The translations under genes were made by a program, and so were the position numbers. Shown piece after piece: positions 44,250 through 52,812 of a DNA stretch of 64,000 bases (within the stretch, counting starts at the first letter, position 1; every line of letters starts with the position of its first letter). Under the pieces are notes generated by a model that was given only the letters and a program-made list of their open reading frames with translations, did no database searches and was not told where the DNA came from. The DNA lies in assembly GCA_020429045.1 (NCBI GenBank), contig JAGQLS010000002.1, positions 62,001-126,000 on the forward strand. The letters are read 5' to 3'. This DNA is from Candidatus Woesebacteria bacterium (GTDB lineage: Bacteria > Patescibacteriota > Microgenomatia > UBA1406 > GWC2-37-13).

Positions 44250-45038
44250 ATGAAACAAATACGATCTTCGACAATTGGTATATCGCTTCTTACCTTTGTG
44301 GCGTATATATTTACGCGACTATCAATTACCAAACCCTACGCACTGCACTTCACGTTATTACTTCTCCTTGGGCTTATTATGCATCAATTTGCCAACAAAG
44401 AGAAAACGATTCAGGATAAAAAATTCATTTTTTTACTCACCCTGTTTATCATTATGCTTGTTGGCTCGACTGGGTGGTTCTTATCTCCGTTCTTTTTTGT
44501 ATTATATCTCGTAGGCATTTATCTGGCGTTTGTTATCGATTTACCGGCAAGCATTGCCTATGTCATCACCTTAGTGATTCTTTTTTCCTTTAACATAGGT
44601 GAAATCGATATTATCTACGACTTTCTTATTGTTCTTTCGCTGCTTACCGTTATTCCTCTTTCTATGTATTTGCGCAGTAAATATTTGGAACTTAAAGAAC
44701 AGACAAAAGAGATTCTTATCATAGAAGAAGGCTCAAAGAAAGAACTATCAAAAATCGAAAAGATATTGTCGAACAAAATCTCGCATTTTGTAATTGATAT
44801 CAAGGAACCGATAAACGATGTGAAACAGATCGCTTATCTGCTTGATAAAACAAATAGCAAAGAAGAAATAAAAAAGTATCAAACACGCATTATTGCCCTT
44901 GCTGAAAATGCCATCCGACAACTCAAGACGTTCGAAACAACCGTTACTGGGCGGAAAATTTTGGAGCGCTACGCAACACCACAAGGACAACGTGAAGATC
45001 AAAAAGAATCAGAATCCTCGGAAACAACGAAAGCATGA
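44250..45038 (+). CDS. membrane protein with degenerate HisKA-like domain
   Basis: 262 residues. Five or six membrane helices occupy about residues 8-145. A coiled segment then leads to FVIDIKEPINDVKQIAYLLD near residue 180, which aligns with the HisKA dimerisation helix (SHELRTPLNAI) but has Ile in place of the phosphorylated His. There is no HATPase domain. The C-terminus is charged. It may be a sensor that lost catalysis, or a dimer-forming scaffold. A lone receiver protein is encoded convergently 12 bases away. Confidence 0.6.
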   Translation: MKQIRSSTIGISLLTFVAYIFTRLSITKPYALHFTLLLLLGLIMHQFANKEKTIQDKKFIFLLTLFIIMLVGSTGWFLSPFFFVLYLVGIYLAFVIDLPASIAYVITLVILFSFNIGEIDIIYDFLIVLSLLTVIPLSMYLRSKYLELKEQTKEILIIEEGSKKELSKIEKILSNKISHFVIDIKEPINDVKQIAYLLDKTNSKEEIKKYQTRIIALAENAIRQLKTFETTVTGRKILERYATPQGQREDQKESESSETTKA

Positions 45039-45050
45039 AGAATAATATCG

Positions 45051-45428
45051 TTACTGAAGGTATTTTTTCGTCATCTCTTGCAATTCTCCTGGGTCAATAT
45101 CCGATTTTATGAGACAATCTTTCACGCCGAGTTTTTTTGCTTCGTTGAAGATAAGGTCATAATTCATATTGGAAAGAAGTATAACCGGACCATTTTTTGA
45201 CAATCCACCTGTATCTTTGAGTTTTTTCAAAAAACCCATGCCGTCAAGCCGTGGCATCATGGCATCAAGATAAATAAGATCGAATCCGCCCTTCTTTGCT
45301 TCTTCAAAACCTTCTTCGCCGTTTGTCGCGACTGTCACGTTGTAGCCTGCGTCCGTTAGTATTTTATTATATACGTCACGGATATATTCATCGTCTTCTA
45401 CGACAAGGATTTTTTTATTGTCTTTCAT
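45051..45428 (-). CDS. single-domain response regulator (CheY-like receiver)
   Basis: 125 residues: ILVVEDDEYIRD acidic pocket, phospho-acceptor Asp55 in IYLDAMMPRLDG, and CLIKSD with the conserved Lys. There is no output domain. A kinase partner must be elsewhere, because the neighbouring HisKA-like protein lacks its His. TACTAT lies six bases before the ATG. Confidence 0.9.
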   Translation of the reverse strand: MKDNKKILVVEDDEYIRDVYNKILTDAGYNVTVATNGEEGFEEAKKGGFDLIYLDAMMPRLDGMGFLKKLKDTGGLSKNGPVILLSNMNYDLIFNEAKKLGVKDCLIKSDIDPGELQEMTKKYLQ

Positions 45429-45512
45429 ATAACTATAGTACTGTTAGGTGAGTTTTCTGTCAAGAAGCTTATGTGATATCTACATATCAGAAGCGTTTTC
45501 TTAAATAACTGG

Positions 45513-46220
45513 CTAAATTTTATCAAATATAAAATATTCTTTCAAAAAAATTTCAGTTTTGAATTTGTCCAACATATAAAAAACATTGGACAAACGTAAA
45601 GGGAATTGTGAAGTATGAGCGCAGATTACATCATATTTTAATTTAATTTCACTTGGGGAAAACTGAAGATAATGGGTAGGCGGCAGTGGTTTTGCACCAA
45701 ATGCATCTGCCATCTTTTGCGCACCTTTTGAAAAAACGAACCTTTCGCCAATGGTGCAGAAAATAATGTGTTCTTTTGTACGACATGCAAGCACGGCTTT
45801 GGTTAATGCGATGTGGTCGGGGTGGCCGTACACGCCCGACGGTTCAAGGACAACGATGTGTGAGGGAGCGAAGGTTTTGATTTCTGATGCAACAAGATCG
45901 CGCACTTGCTCATACGAGGTTTCTATTTTTCCATCGGGGATGTCGCACAATCGATAGTTTTCGATACCCATGAGGCGCATGGCATTTTTCAGCTCTTTTG
46001 TGCGCACGGTTGTAAGATTGTCGTTCTTGGTCAGTCCGATGCGCCTCGTGCTTTTCTCGCCCTTGGTGAGTGTCACGACTCGGGTTGGTACGCCGGCTTT
46101 CACTATTCGAGCAAGAAGAACAGAACAAAACATAGCTTCGTCATCGGGGTGCGGCATGCATGCCAGCACTTTTGATTGGGTAGTGATTTTAAGATCTTGT
46201 ACTCCTTGTATTTTCATCAT
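45513..46220 (-). CDS. PIG-L family deacetylase
   Basis: 235 residues, LmbE-like: ACMPHPDDEAMF (zinc-binding HPDD) and GHPDHIALTKAV (second His). Family members remove N-acetyl groups from GlcNAc-containing conjugates such as GlcNAc-PI or bacillithiol precursors. No signal peptide. The partner substrate is unknown; a GT-C-like membrane protein is encoded divergently. Confidence 0.88.
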   Translation of the reverse strand: MMKIQGVQDLKITTQSKVLACMPHPDDEAMFCSVLLARIVKAGVPTRVVTLTKGEKSTRRIGLTKNDNLTTVRTKELKNAMRLMGIENYRLCDIPDGKIETSYEQVRDLVASEIKTFAPSHIVVLEPSGVYGHPDHIALTKAVLACRTKEHIIFCTIGERFVFSKGAQKMADAFGAKPLPPTHYLQFSPSEIKLKYDVICAHTSQFPLRLSNVFYMLDKFKTEIFLKEYFIFDKI

Positions 46221-46321
46221 GATAGGTCAATTGTAATAGATAAAATGAACATACACTCTGAGAATACACACGTGTTACTATATGATATTCGGGATTGTTA
46301 GCAAAAAAACATTTTTATTTT

Positions 46322-47986
46322 ATGATAAAAAAATATTGGTTTCTTTTGGCCGCACTCATTGTTCTATTTGGTGTTTATTTTACAGTCGTGGACGGAGGGA
46401 TTGCTCATCTTGGAAACGAGGTTGTAGGAAAATACGTGCCAGGTGATACAGAAACAAACTACCTTTCAGCGCTGAGTACCTATCGCGGAGAAGGATTATA
46501 TAAAGGTTTTAGCATCGTGTATCCTCCAGGGAGATTTCTCGCTTTAAGCACACTGTTCTATTTTTTGGGAGCATCTTTGCCGACATTTGGTTTTTACTTT
46601 AATTTTTTTGCACCGCTTTTGTTTCCAACCTTTCTTTTTATCTTAAGTTTTTTGATATTGAAGCGTTTTATATCTGAAAAGATTGCTTTTCTTCTTTCTT
46701 TTGTACCTCTTTTTTTTGACATGACTATTGTAAGAAGCGCACAGGAGGTGCATGTGTGTATTGCCCTATTTTTCATCGTGTCTTTACTCAAGTTCAAACG
46801 AGAAAAAATACAACGACTCTTACTCGGGATAGCACTTGGCCTTGTTTTTTTATTTCGGATAGAATCGGGCATTTTGTTAACCACGGCATTAGTCCTTACT
46901 AGTTATCAATTGATGAAGAAAAAAGAGTTTGTACGACAAATCATCATAGGTTTTGCACTTGTTTGGGTTCCAGTTTTACTCCTTGTTGTTTTTCAAGGGT
47001 CAATCGGCAATTTTTTTAATGATTTATTTATCCTTGGCTTTATCATTCACCCTAGAATTGGTGAAGAAGCTATTTCTCCAGATCACATACGGTTGTTTAT
47101 TGCGTTGGGGATCTATTTGGTCGCCTCCGCTGTGGCATTATTTCAAAATACAACTAATAAGTCGTTGAAAAGTTTTGCGATATTTTCCGCGTTGTCATTT
47201 ATTTCATCGCTGGGACGTTCTGATGAGGGACATTTATGGTACGGTCTCATGTGGATATCGATATACGTTGGGTTGGCATGTATTTTTGTTGTGCAATGTA
47301 AGCTTCCAAAAAAGAACAGAGTTTTCGTTGATGCGCTGTATGCTTTGGCAATAGCTTTTCTTGTAGGATTGGCAGTGTATATCAAAATAACAATACTTTT
47401 TTTGCTGTTGGTCTTGGTACTATTCGTGTTTTCAACCTATGTCTTTTCACCAAAAAATAAATCGCTCGTATTTGTGATTGGCGCGCTTGTATCTTTGGCG
47501 ATTTTTCATAGTGCTTCATATCTAAAATTACGCTTCTCTCCGTTGACGTTGAAATTTGATCCGGTACATTATGCTCCAGATTTTTTCCACGATGATGATG
47601 ACGAGATTGCGGGTATGATATTCCCCAAGGATGAAATGATGGTATTGCAGAAGATTGCACAGCATATTCCAACGAACGAACACTATATTTTTATTTTCCC
47701 TGATTATGAAATTCTGTATGAATATTTTGACCAACACAATCCAACGAGGTATTATAATCTTTCTGGTGAACGCACCGATAGCACCGAACGAGAAGTTATT
47801 AAGGAATTGGAGAATAAAAACGTATCGTATTTTTTGGTATTTCCACAAAGAGCAGAAGATCGAGGTGGTATGGTCTGGGATTGGATTATGAATCACACGA
47901 AGATGTATCAAGAGTATGAATTCAGTGGAGAACCCGTTGAATTACGAAAGATTAAAGAACCATTATCAATAAAAGGCGCTATTTGA
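46322..47986 (+). CDS. GT-C-like multi-spanning membrane protein
   Basis: 554 residues with about eleven membrane helices. The first periplasmic loop contains VPGDTETNYLSALSTYRGEG and SIVYPPGRFL, in the position of the catalytic Asp loop of GT-C (PMT/ArnT-like) glycosyltransferases. The C-terminal 120 residues are soluble. It probably moves a sugar from a polyprenyl-phosphate donor to a glycan or protein. I set the start at the ATG 46322; a TTG at 46295 is in frame. Confidence 0.7.
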   Translation: MIKKYWFLLAALIVLFGVYFTVVDGGIAHLGNEVVGKYVPGDTETNYLSALSTYRGEGLYKGFSIVYPPGRFLALSTLFYFLGASLPTFGFYFNFFAPLLFPTFLFILSFLILKRFISEKIAFLLSFVPLFFDMTIVRSAQEVHVCIALFFIVSLLKFKREKIQRLLLGIALGLVFLFRIESGILLTTALVLTSYQLMKKKEFVRQIIIGFALVWVPVLLLVVFQGSIGNFFNDLFILGFIIHPRIGEEAISPDHIRLFIALGIYLVASAVALFQNTTNKSLKSFAIFSALSFISSLGRSDEGHLWYGLMWISIYVGLACIFVVQCKLPKKNRVFVDALYALAIAFLVGLAVYIKITILFLLLVLVLFVFSTYVFSPKNKSLVFVIGALVSLAIFHSASYLKLRFSPLTLKFDPVHYAPDFFHDDDDEIAGMIFPKDEMMVLQKIAQHIPTNEHYIFIFPDYEILYEYFDQHNPTRYYNLSGERTDSTEREVIKELENKNVSYFLVFPQRAEDRGGMVWDWIMNHTKMYQEYEFSGEPVELRKIKEPLSIKGAI

Positions 47987-47999
47987 TATAATTTTTCAT

Positions 48000-48737
48000 A
48001 TGAAAAAAATCACTCAAGCAATAGGTGCACTTATATTCATATTATTGTTTTCACAGGCAGTTTATGCTGGAGGAGGGCCGGTGACCATCAAACCCATGTC
48101 CGGCACCAAAAGCACTCCGGTCGGAAATTACATACCTGTGCAAGTTTTGGTCATAGATAGCAACAAGACAGCCCAAATGGATCCTGAAGAATACTACAAC
48201 TTGGTAAAAGAAGACCGGTTGGGAGAAGTTGCCGGTTTGCCAAATGTGAAAGTAGTTATTCGAGTCAAAAATCCGCGTGAAGGAGATTATTGTCAAATGC
48301 CGGGCACGGAATTTACCAACGAACAGGGAAAAATAGTTGCTAATTGTTATGCAAGCGAACCTGGACAAGTCGAAGTCTACGCCGACATGGAGGATAAATC
48401 ACGATTCATAGGATATTATTACAATTTTATACATTTCAGCGCTGCACAAAGTACCTACCCTACATCAATCCCGCGGCCTACAAGCACGGCAGCACCGGTA
48501 TACGAACTCCCTATAGTAACGCCAACAACGATACCTTACGTAACCAGCCTACCAACTGCTCTACCAACCGAAGTTGATAGCACCGGATCCGCACAAGACC
48601 AACAGGAGATACAAGCGCTGCAAGACAAGGTCGCACAACTTGAGAAGAAGATAGACGAACAGGATCAAAAACTTGCTATGTTCCAAGACATTATTGACAG
48701 TGTCCAAAACTTCCTCAAAAGGATTTTTAATTTTTAG
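48000..48737 (+). CDS. secreted Ig-like/coiled-coil protein
   Basis: 245 residues: signal peptide (KKITQAIGALIFILLFS, cleavage after YA-G), an Ig-like beta domain to about residue 145, a Pro/Thr/Ser linker (YPTSIPRPTSTAAPV and on), a coiled coil (about 195-228, QALQDKVAQLEKKIDEQ) and an amphipathic C-terminal helix. TATAAT lies seven bases before the ATG. No family recognised; the architecture suggests an extracellular oligomer. Confidence 0.65.
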   Translation: MKKITQAIGALIFILLFSQAVYAGGGPVTIKPMSGTKSTPVGNYIPVQVLVIDSNKTAQMDPEEYYNLVKEDRLGEVAGLPNVKVVIRVKNPREGDYCQMPGTEFTNEQGKIVANCYASEPGQVEVYADMEDKSRFIGYYYNFIHFSAAQSTYPTSIPRPTSTAAPVYELPIVTPTTIPYVTSLPTALPTEVDSTGSAQDQQEIQALQDKVAQLEKKIDEQDQKLAMFQDIIDSVQNFLKRIFNF

Positions 48738-48775
48738 TGTGTAAGCGAAACGAACGTGGTTAAAATTCAATTTTT

Positions 48776-49028
48776 TCAGTTCCCATAAACATTTCGTCTG
48801 TGGAGAATTCTCAAAATAACATATTTGTATCCACGGTATCAAATATTACTCTGTACGACCCAACTCTTCATTTATAGGTTTCAAGCGATATATCCGTAAG
48901 CTTTTGAGAGTGGAGCAAAGGATCTTTGGTATACAGTAGAATTTTTTCCCTATACGTTTTTTTACCACAGGATCAAGTTTTTTGATGTCTTTAGCTGCAG
49001 ATTGAGTGTAAAGAAGTTTATAGTCCAT
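48776..49028 (-). pseudogene. RelE/ParE-type toxin, frameshifted
   Basis: The first 29 codons encode a normal RelE/ParE start (MDYKLLYTQSAAKDIKKLD). A missing base in an A-run at the GKK codons shifts the frame. The continuation ILLYTKDPLLHSQKLTD is found in the next frame, then an in-frame TGA, RVGSYRVIFD, and another frame change before VILRILHRRNVYGN with its own stop. The full path is about 84 codons, the usual toxin length, so this is a decayed toxin rather than a short gene. Confidence 0.8.
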
Positions 49029-49366
49029 TACAGTTCACCGAAAACCTGACGATGAGTAAAAACATCGCCTTCCTCGTACTCTTGGCGAGATTTTTTAATG
49101 CTTTCACGATATTTTGGGTCGGCTAAAGGTATAAGATCCTCGAAAAGATCAATATCGACAATTGCCGAGGTGATTCTGTCTTTTTTTGCAACAAGAAGAT
49201 AGTCCCTGTTTTTCAATATAGTTGGCAACTTTTTGGGCATCGTCTCTTTCCTTTTCAAGTAAGTAACAAATATAGTGTAATTTCTTTCACCAAAAAATCT
49301 CGCTGTGCCAGCGCCTATTCCACTCGAAGAGCCTGTAATTAAGATAACTTGATTATTGTTTTGCAT
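49028..49366 (-). CDS. chimeric ORF: short-chain dehydrogenase N-terminus joined to Phd/YefM-like antitoxin
   Basis: 112 residues. Residues 1-38 are the start of a short-chain dehydrogenase (VILITGSSSGIGAGTARFF, the TGxxxGIG NAD motif). From about residue 43 the sequence changes to an antitoxin (DYLLVAKKDRITSAIVDIDL, then the acidic C-terminal region), which belongs with the broken RelE/ParE toxin whose ATG overlaps the stop. It therefore looks like a recombination joint at about 49250. The SDR part begins the last integron cassette. Whether the fusion is made or works is unknown. Confidence 0.7.
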   Translation of the reverse strand: MQNNNQVILITGSSSGIGAGTARFFGERNYTIFVTYLKRKETMPKKLPTILKNRDYLLVAKKDRITSAIVDIDLFEDLIPLADPKYRESIKKSRQEYEEGDVFTHRQVFGEL

Positions 49367-49422
49367 ACTGTGTGTTTTGTCTAATTATATTTAGGTTTTT
49401 CAATTTTAAAAGCTTGAATTTC

Positions 49423-49616
49423 ATCTAACGTTCGCTTGTATGCGACGTTTTGCACCGGTTTTATCGGTACTTGTTTTGAGTTTAGCAGTTTCGTCTGATT
49501 ATTTAAAGACGTTCATTCAAGTACATTCGGAGGTGCAAAATGTGGGTGGAGTAAAAATGACATTCTACTAATATTAAAAGGGTCATTTTTACGGAACCGC
49601 ATACAAGCTGTTATCA
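49423..49616 (-). repeat. attC-like site after the ybaK cassette
   Basis: Read leftward: R'' box TGATAAC (49616-49610), arm CAGCTTGTATGCG, loop, arm CGCATACAAGCG and R' box GTTAGAT (49429-49423). TTGTATGCG and CGCATACAA pair perfectly. The loop is long (the site spans 194 bases) and includes a GTAAAAATGAC/GTCATTTTTAC hairpin. The R' box fits GTTRRRY. Confidence 0.72.
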
Positions 49617-49632
49617 GATGTTCTGTCACTCT

Positions 49633-50091
49633 TTACACTGAAAAGTTGAAAATGGTTGGCTTTGATAATTCAAGATAATCTTTAGTGTCCATTACAATCG
49701 AGTCAGTTAATGAACCAGCATTAAAGGCAATCTTCTCATTGCTTACTATTGAATTATCAACATAAAGTTCCAAATCAATTATTGGATTTCCAAATGGGGG
49801 AACTGAACCAGGCTCAAGACCTGTTAATTCTAAGAGTTCTTCACGAGATGCAAAGCGTGTTTTTTTAGTATTGAAACGAGCCTTGATTGCATTTGAATCC
49901 AGTTTTTTAGCGGCACTTAAAACAAAGATACGAAAGGTGTCACCAACTTTCAATATTAACGCTTTGCCACCAATAGATATATCTTCGCCACGAGCTTTTG
50001 CTGACTCTTCGGAAGTCTTAGTGACCTCGCGATGAACCTCCCTAAACTTAATTGATTTGGAATTTAGTCAACTTTTAATTTTCTCAAACAT
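49633..50091 (-). pseudogene. YbaK/EbsC-type aminoacyl-tRNA deacylase with TGA at codon 8
   Basis: From the ATG at 50091 the frame reads MFEKIKS, then TGA (50070-50068), then continues open for 144 codons: EVHREVTKTSEESAKARGE, ISIGGKALILKVGDTFRIF and GLEPGSVPPFGNPI, the YbaK/ProX editing-domain pattern. Such proteins hydrolyse mischarged tRNA. There is no good downstream ATG, so the gene is either disrupted by one mutation (TTA to TGA would do) or read through. It is the insert of the fourth cassette. Confidence 0.75.
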
Positions 50092-50139
50092 ATTAACGTC
50101 ATTAAATTGTAAAAGCCTCGATAAGAGTGACAGGATTTC

Positions 50140-50267
50140 CGATAACGTTCGCGTATAACTGAAGTTGCGCAGGTGTATAATATCCCGAAGGGGACACCTG
50201 TGCAATTTGGGTGAACCTGAGTGTGGCGGAGCGGAGTCGAAGGTGAACCAGTCATATGCTGTTAAGC
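50140..50267 (-). repeat. attC-like site after the third cassette
   Basis: Read leftward: R'' GCTTAAC (50267-50261), arm CAGCATATGACTGG, 128 bases overall, arm CAGTTATACGCG and R' GTTATCG (50146-50140). The R'' box exactly complements the core (TTAAGC) that opens this cassette at 50901-50895. The central part contains TCGACTCCGCTCCGCC and GCACAGGTGTCCCC segments able to fold. Confidence 0.72.
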
Positions 50268-50282
50268 GATGGCCAGCAGATA

Positions 50283-50861
50283 TTAGTTCTTAGAATTAAT
50301 TCTTAATTTTATTATTCGTTGAGCCAAATCGACACGACCCCATAATTCTTGGATGAAAAATTTATAATCATCAATTTTAATCCAATAATTTTCATCTATC
50401 TTTTCATTTTTGTTTTCTGGACAAAAAATTACTGCACCAACAAGCCCCCAGATAAATTTATTGCATAAAGTCAAATTACCCTTTTCATCAGACCCTATAA
50501 TTGTGTTATCGCTCCAAATAATTCTTTCATCAAGGCCTGTTGCATGTATTAATCCACATCGAATTATGTGGTACACAATATCCTCAACGCCACAATAACC
50601 TGTTGCATCTGGTTTTACATCTTTATGGTCAAATTTTATGCGAATTGTACCTGCCATTATTCCAGGTAAGCCCATATACGAAATAAGCCACATATAATTG
50701 GATACGAATTTTTTGTAATCTGATTTAGAAGAACGGCTTTTACCTGAAATTTTCTGTGCAGTAATATCGATGGCTATACAAACTTCTGTCAGGGCGTGTT
50801 CGATTTGGCCTTTTTCCATTTCATCTATCGCCTTCTTTATTCTGTCTCCAATTGTTAGCAT
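50283..50861 (-). CDS. cassette-borne hypothetical protein
   Basis: 192 residues from the ATG giving MLTIGDRIKK; the frame is open further upstream through the attC. No enzyme family recognised. Visible pattern: helical N-terminus (ALTEVCIAIDITAQKISG), GLPGIMAGTIRIKF, GVEDIVYHIIRCGLIHATGL and LCNKFIWGLVGAVIF. I recall similar sequences as orphan proteins in accessory islands, but cannot name one. It is flanked by attC sites on both sides. Confidence 0.65.
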   Translation of the reverse strand: MLTIGDRIKKAIDEMEKGQIEHALTEVCIAIDITAQKISGKSRSSKSDYKKFVSNYMWLISYMGLPGIMAGTIRIKFDHKDVKPDATGYCGVEDIVYHIIRCGLIHATGLDERIIWSDNTIIGSDEKGNLTLCNKFIWGLVGAVIFCPENKNEKIDENYWIKIDDYKFFIQELWGRVDLAQRIIKLRINSKN

Positions 50862-50894
50862 ATTATTAATATTTTTCTGAATCTGCTGGCTTTT

Positions 50895-50996
50895 GCTTAA
50901 TGTTTCGGCATATCTGATGTTTTGTGGAGCGTAGCGGAACAAAATATGGGTGGAGGCTTTTGTATAAAAGCCGTAACCAGATATGCCGTGTTAAGT
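50895..50996 (-). repeat. attC-like site after the protease cassette
   Basis: Read leftward: R'' ACTTAAC (50996-50990), arm ACGGCATATCTGG, loop with GGCTTTTATACAAAAGCC hairpin, arm CAGATATGCCGAA and box ATTAAGC (50901-50895). CGGCATATCTG and CAGATATGCCG pair over 11 bases. The R' box starts with A rather than the expected G, perhaps a mutation that disables recombination. Length 102 bases. Confidence 0.75.
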
Positions 50997-51120
50997 GATG
51001 TGTAATTTATTTCTTTTCTTTGCTGACCCGCTCCTCCAAAATTGATTCAAAATCATTGAGTTTCTCCGCTTTGATGACCAGTCCAAGATTGTTTGGAATT
51101 CTTGATATTGGTCGCACAGT

Positions 51121-51852
51121 TTAAGTGGTTGGTATATCTACAATTTTTAGCTCTCCTTCTGCTGTGTGTTGTGGCCCAGCATAAAGAATTCCTAGCAAAT
51201 AAATGCGTGTACCAACCACGGTTCCGCCTCCCTTTGCTTGGTACATGCCAGGATTATACAAAAGCACAGGCGAACCACTAGAACCAGGAAAGCAAGCCAT
51301 ATCAACCATAAATTCTTTTTTGCCGTTGTAATCATTATAAGCTGCGGTTGCGGTGATGCCTCGTCGAACAAGAGGAAGATTGTTCGTATGATCCCAAATA
51401 CCGTTTGGATAGCCAACCATAATCACATCTTCAATCGCCGTTAGATCGTTTAGTTGATCATGGCTTGCGATTAAGTCTTTTGTGAAGCTTCGGCGAAATA
51501 ACTTTGTTTCTTCGGTATCAAATTGCAAATGCAATTGTTGAGTTGGCATTATTGCCAGATCAACATCATCGTCAGGATGTTGGATCCAGGCTTTTTCAAA
51601 ATCAGTGATATTAATGTCATGAAATTTGTTGGGTATAATTTGCCAATCTTTATCGCACATCGTGAATCGCAATTTACCCTGAATTGCATTTGCAATTACA
51701 TGTTTGTTCGTAACTATAGTTGGAACATTATATTCGCCGATTTTAAAATTGAAAAAGAAGCCGGAGCCTGTGCTTTTGTGGTTGCCGGGTAAGACGCACT
51801 CAATTCGAGTGGTGCAGTGGAGGAGCTGGTCAGCAAAGCTTTGTTCAGTCAT
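51121..51852 (-). CDS. trypsin-like serine protease, cassette-borne, possibly cut short
   Basis: 243 residues. Triad: His51 in IVTNKHVIANA, Asp98 in DDDVDLAIMP, Ser in CFPGSSGSPVLLYN. No signal peptide, so intracellular. After the TAA at 51121-51123 the same frame continues for 37 more codons (RPISRIPNNLGLVIKAEKLN and on) to a TAA at 51007-51009, so the stop is probably a late nonsense mutation that removes a conserved tail. The ATG lies 20 bases after the cassette core site, as is usual for integron genes. Possible roles include defence or stress, as for other short trypsin-like accessory proteins. Confidence 0.8.
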   Translation of the reverse strand: MTEQSFADQLLHCTTRIECVLPGNHKSTGSGFFFNFKIGEYNVPTIVTNKHVIANAIQGKLRFTMCDKDWQIIPNKFHDINITDFEKAWIQHPDDDVDLAIMPTQQLHLQFDTEETKLFRRSFTKDLIASHDQLNDLTAIEDVIMVGYPNGIWDHTNNLPLVRRGITATAAYNDYNGKKEFMVDMACFPGSSGSPVLLYNPGMYQAKGGGTVVGTRIYLLGILYAGPQHTAEGELKIVDIPTT

Positions 51853-51872
51853 AAAGAAATAAATTACATTTC

Positions 51873-51986
51873 ACTTAACGCTTCGGTATATGCGAACTTG
51901 CTTGATTTTACAATGATATTTTACCACAAAATCATGCAAGTTGGGTGAGAGCCTGCAAGGCTCGAACCGCATATACTGTGTTATAC
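51873..51986 (-). repeat. attC-like site after the first cassette
   Basis: Read leftward: R'' GTATAAC (51986-51980), arm AGTATATGCGGTTCG, hairpins GAGCC-TTGCA-GGCTC and AACTTGC...GCAAGTT in the loop, arm CGCATATACCG and R' GTTAAGT (51879-51873). The R'' box is the exact complement of GTTATAC, which opens this cassette at 52819-52813. Length 114 bases. Confidence 0.75.
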
Positions 51987-52087
51987 GTCCCAAAGAGCGC
52001 AGCGTGGTCGGAGCGCCAGCGAAGACGTAATAAAAACCAATTTTCTCTTTATTCTTAATAATTTTGGCAATTATTAATCTATGAAAT

Positions 52088-52750
52088 TTATGTAGTTTGA
52101 ACCTCGTTTCTATAATTAACCCACTCGCTGTAATCTTCAGATATTTTATGCAATGGTGATACTTCAATAAACTTTGGACTATAATCTAGGGGACTTTTAG
52201 AAATTTTATCAATTATTGTGTTAACTCTTGCAGCCGATCTGCGGAATAATGGATTGGATGAAGCTCTCAACTGTACTCCATTTTCAAGTAATACTACTCT
52301 ATCTAAGACTTGTTTCACAATAATATCAAATAGTTGCGGAGATGCATTTAGCCGTTCACGTCCGTGTTGTGTACCGTCTAAATACCCTGTTTGTTCACTA
52401 TGAAAAATTGCGGTATCGTAAGACTCTTGTCCATCAAGAAAATTTGCCTGGGATAAGCCCACTAGAACGTCTTCAAGTGCAATGCTATCATTATCACCTA
52501 ACTCATGTTGTTCTGATAATTCTTGTGCTAGCGATCTACAACCTTCTTTTAAATCTTTAATTTCTTCAAGCCTTGCTTCATCTGTCAAATTTTCGCCGGA
52601 AGCCATCAATTCTAATTCTCTGGGTAAATCATCTAGTGATAGTTCCTGAGAATTTGCAGAATCGCCCAAAAGAAATTGATAAAATTCCCTAGAACCTGGC
52701 TTGATACGTTCAACTACTCCTGTTTTTATATCAGGGCTACTAATAGTCAT
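52088..52750 (-). CDS. first cassette gene, hypothetical protein
   Basis: 220 residues, soluble, acidic, no recognised family (helical segments LSLDDLPRELELMASGENLT and KDLKEGCRSLAQELSEQ). AAAGGAGGT lies six bases before the ATG, a strong Shine-Dalgarno sequence. This contrasts with the host-type leaderless starts in the rest of the window and suggests an outside origin. It is the cassette nearest the recombinase gene, hence probably the last one acquired. Confidence 0.65.
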   Translation of the reverse strand: MTISSPDIKTGVVERIKPGSREFYQFLLGDSANSQELSLDDLPRELELMASGENLTDEARLEEIKDLKEGCRSLAQELSEQHELGDNDSIALEDVLVGLSQANFLDGQESYDTAIFHSEQTGYLDGTQHGRERLNASPQLFDIIVKQVLDRVVLLENGVQLRASSNPLFRRSAARVNTIIDKISKSPLDYSPKFIEVSPLHKISEDYSEWVNYRNEVQTT

Positions 52751-52812
52751 AGTATTACCTCCTTTAAAATATTAATTGCCAAAATTATATCAAATTGGCT
52801 TTTTATTATGGC

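Noticed and set aside
48776-50091. In-frame TGA codons as evidence for recoding of TGA
   Set aside because: Many intact genes here end in TGA (glpX, radC and others), and the in-frame TGAs occur only in the decayed integron region together with frameshifts or other stops.
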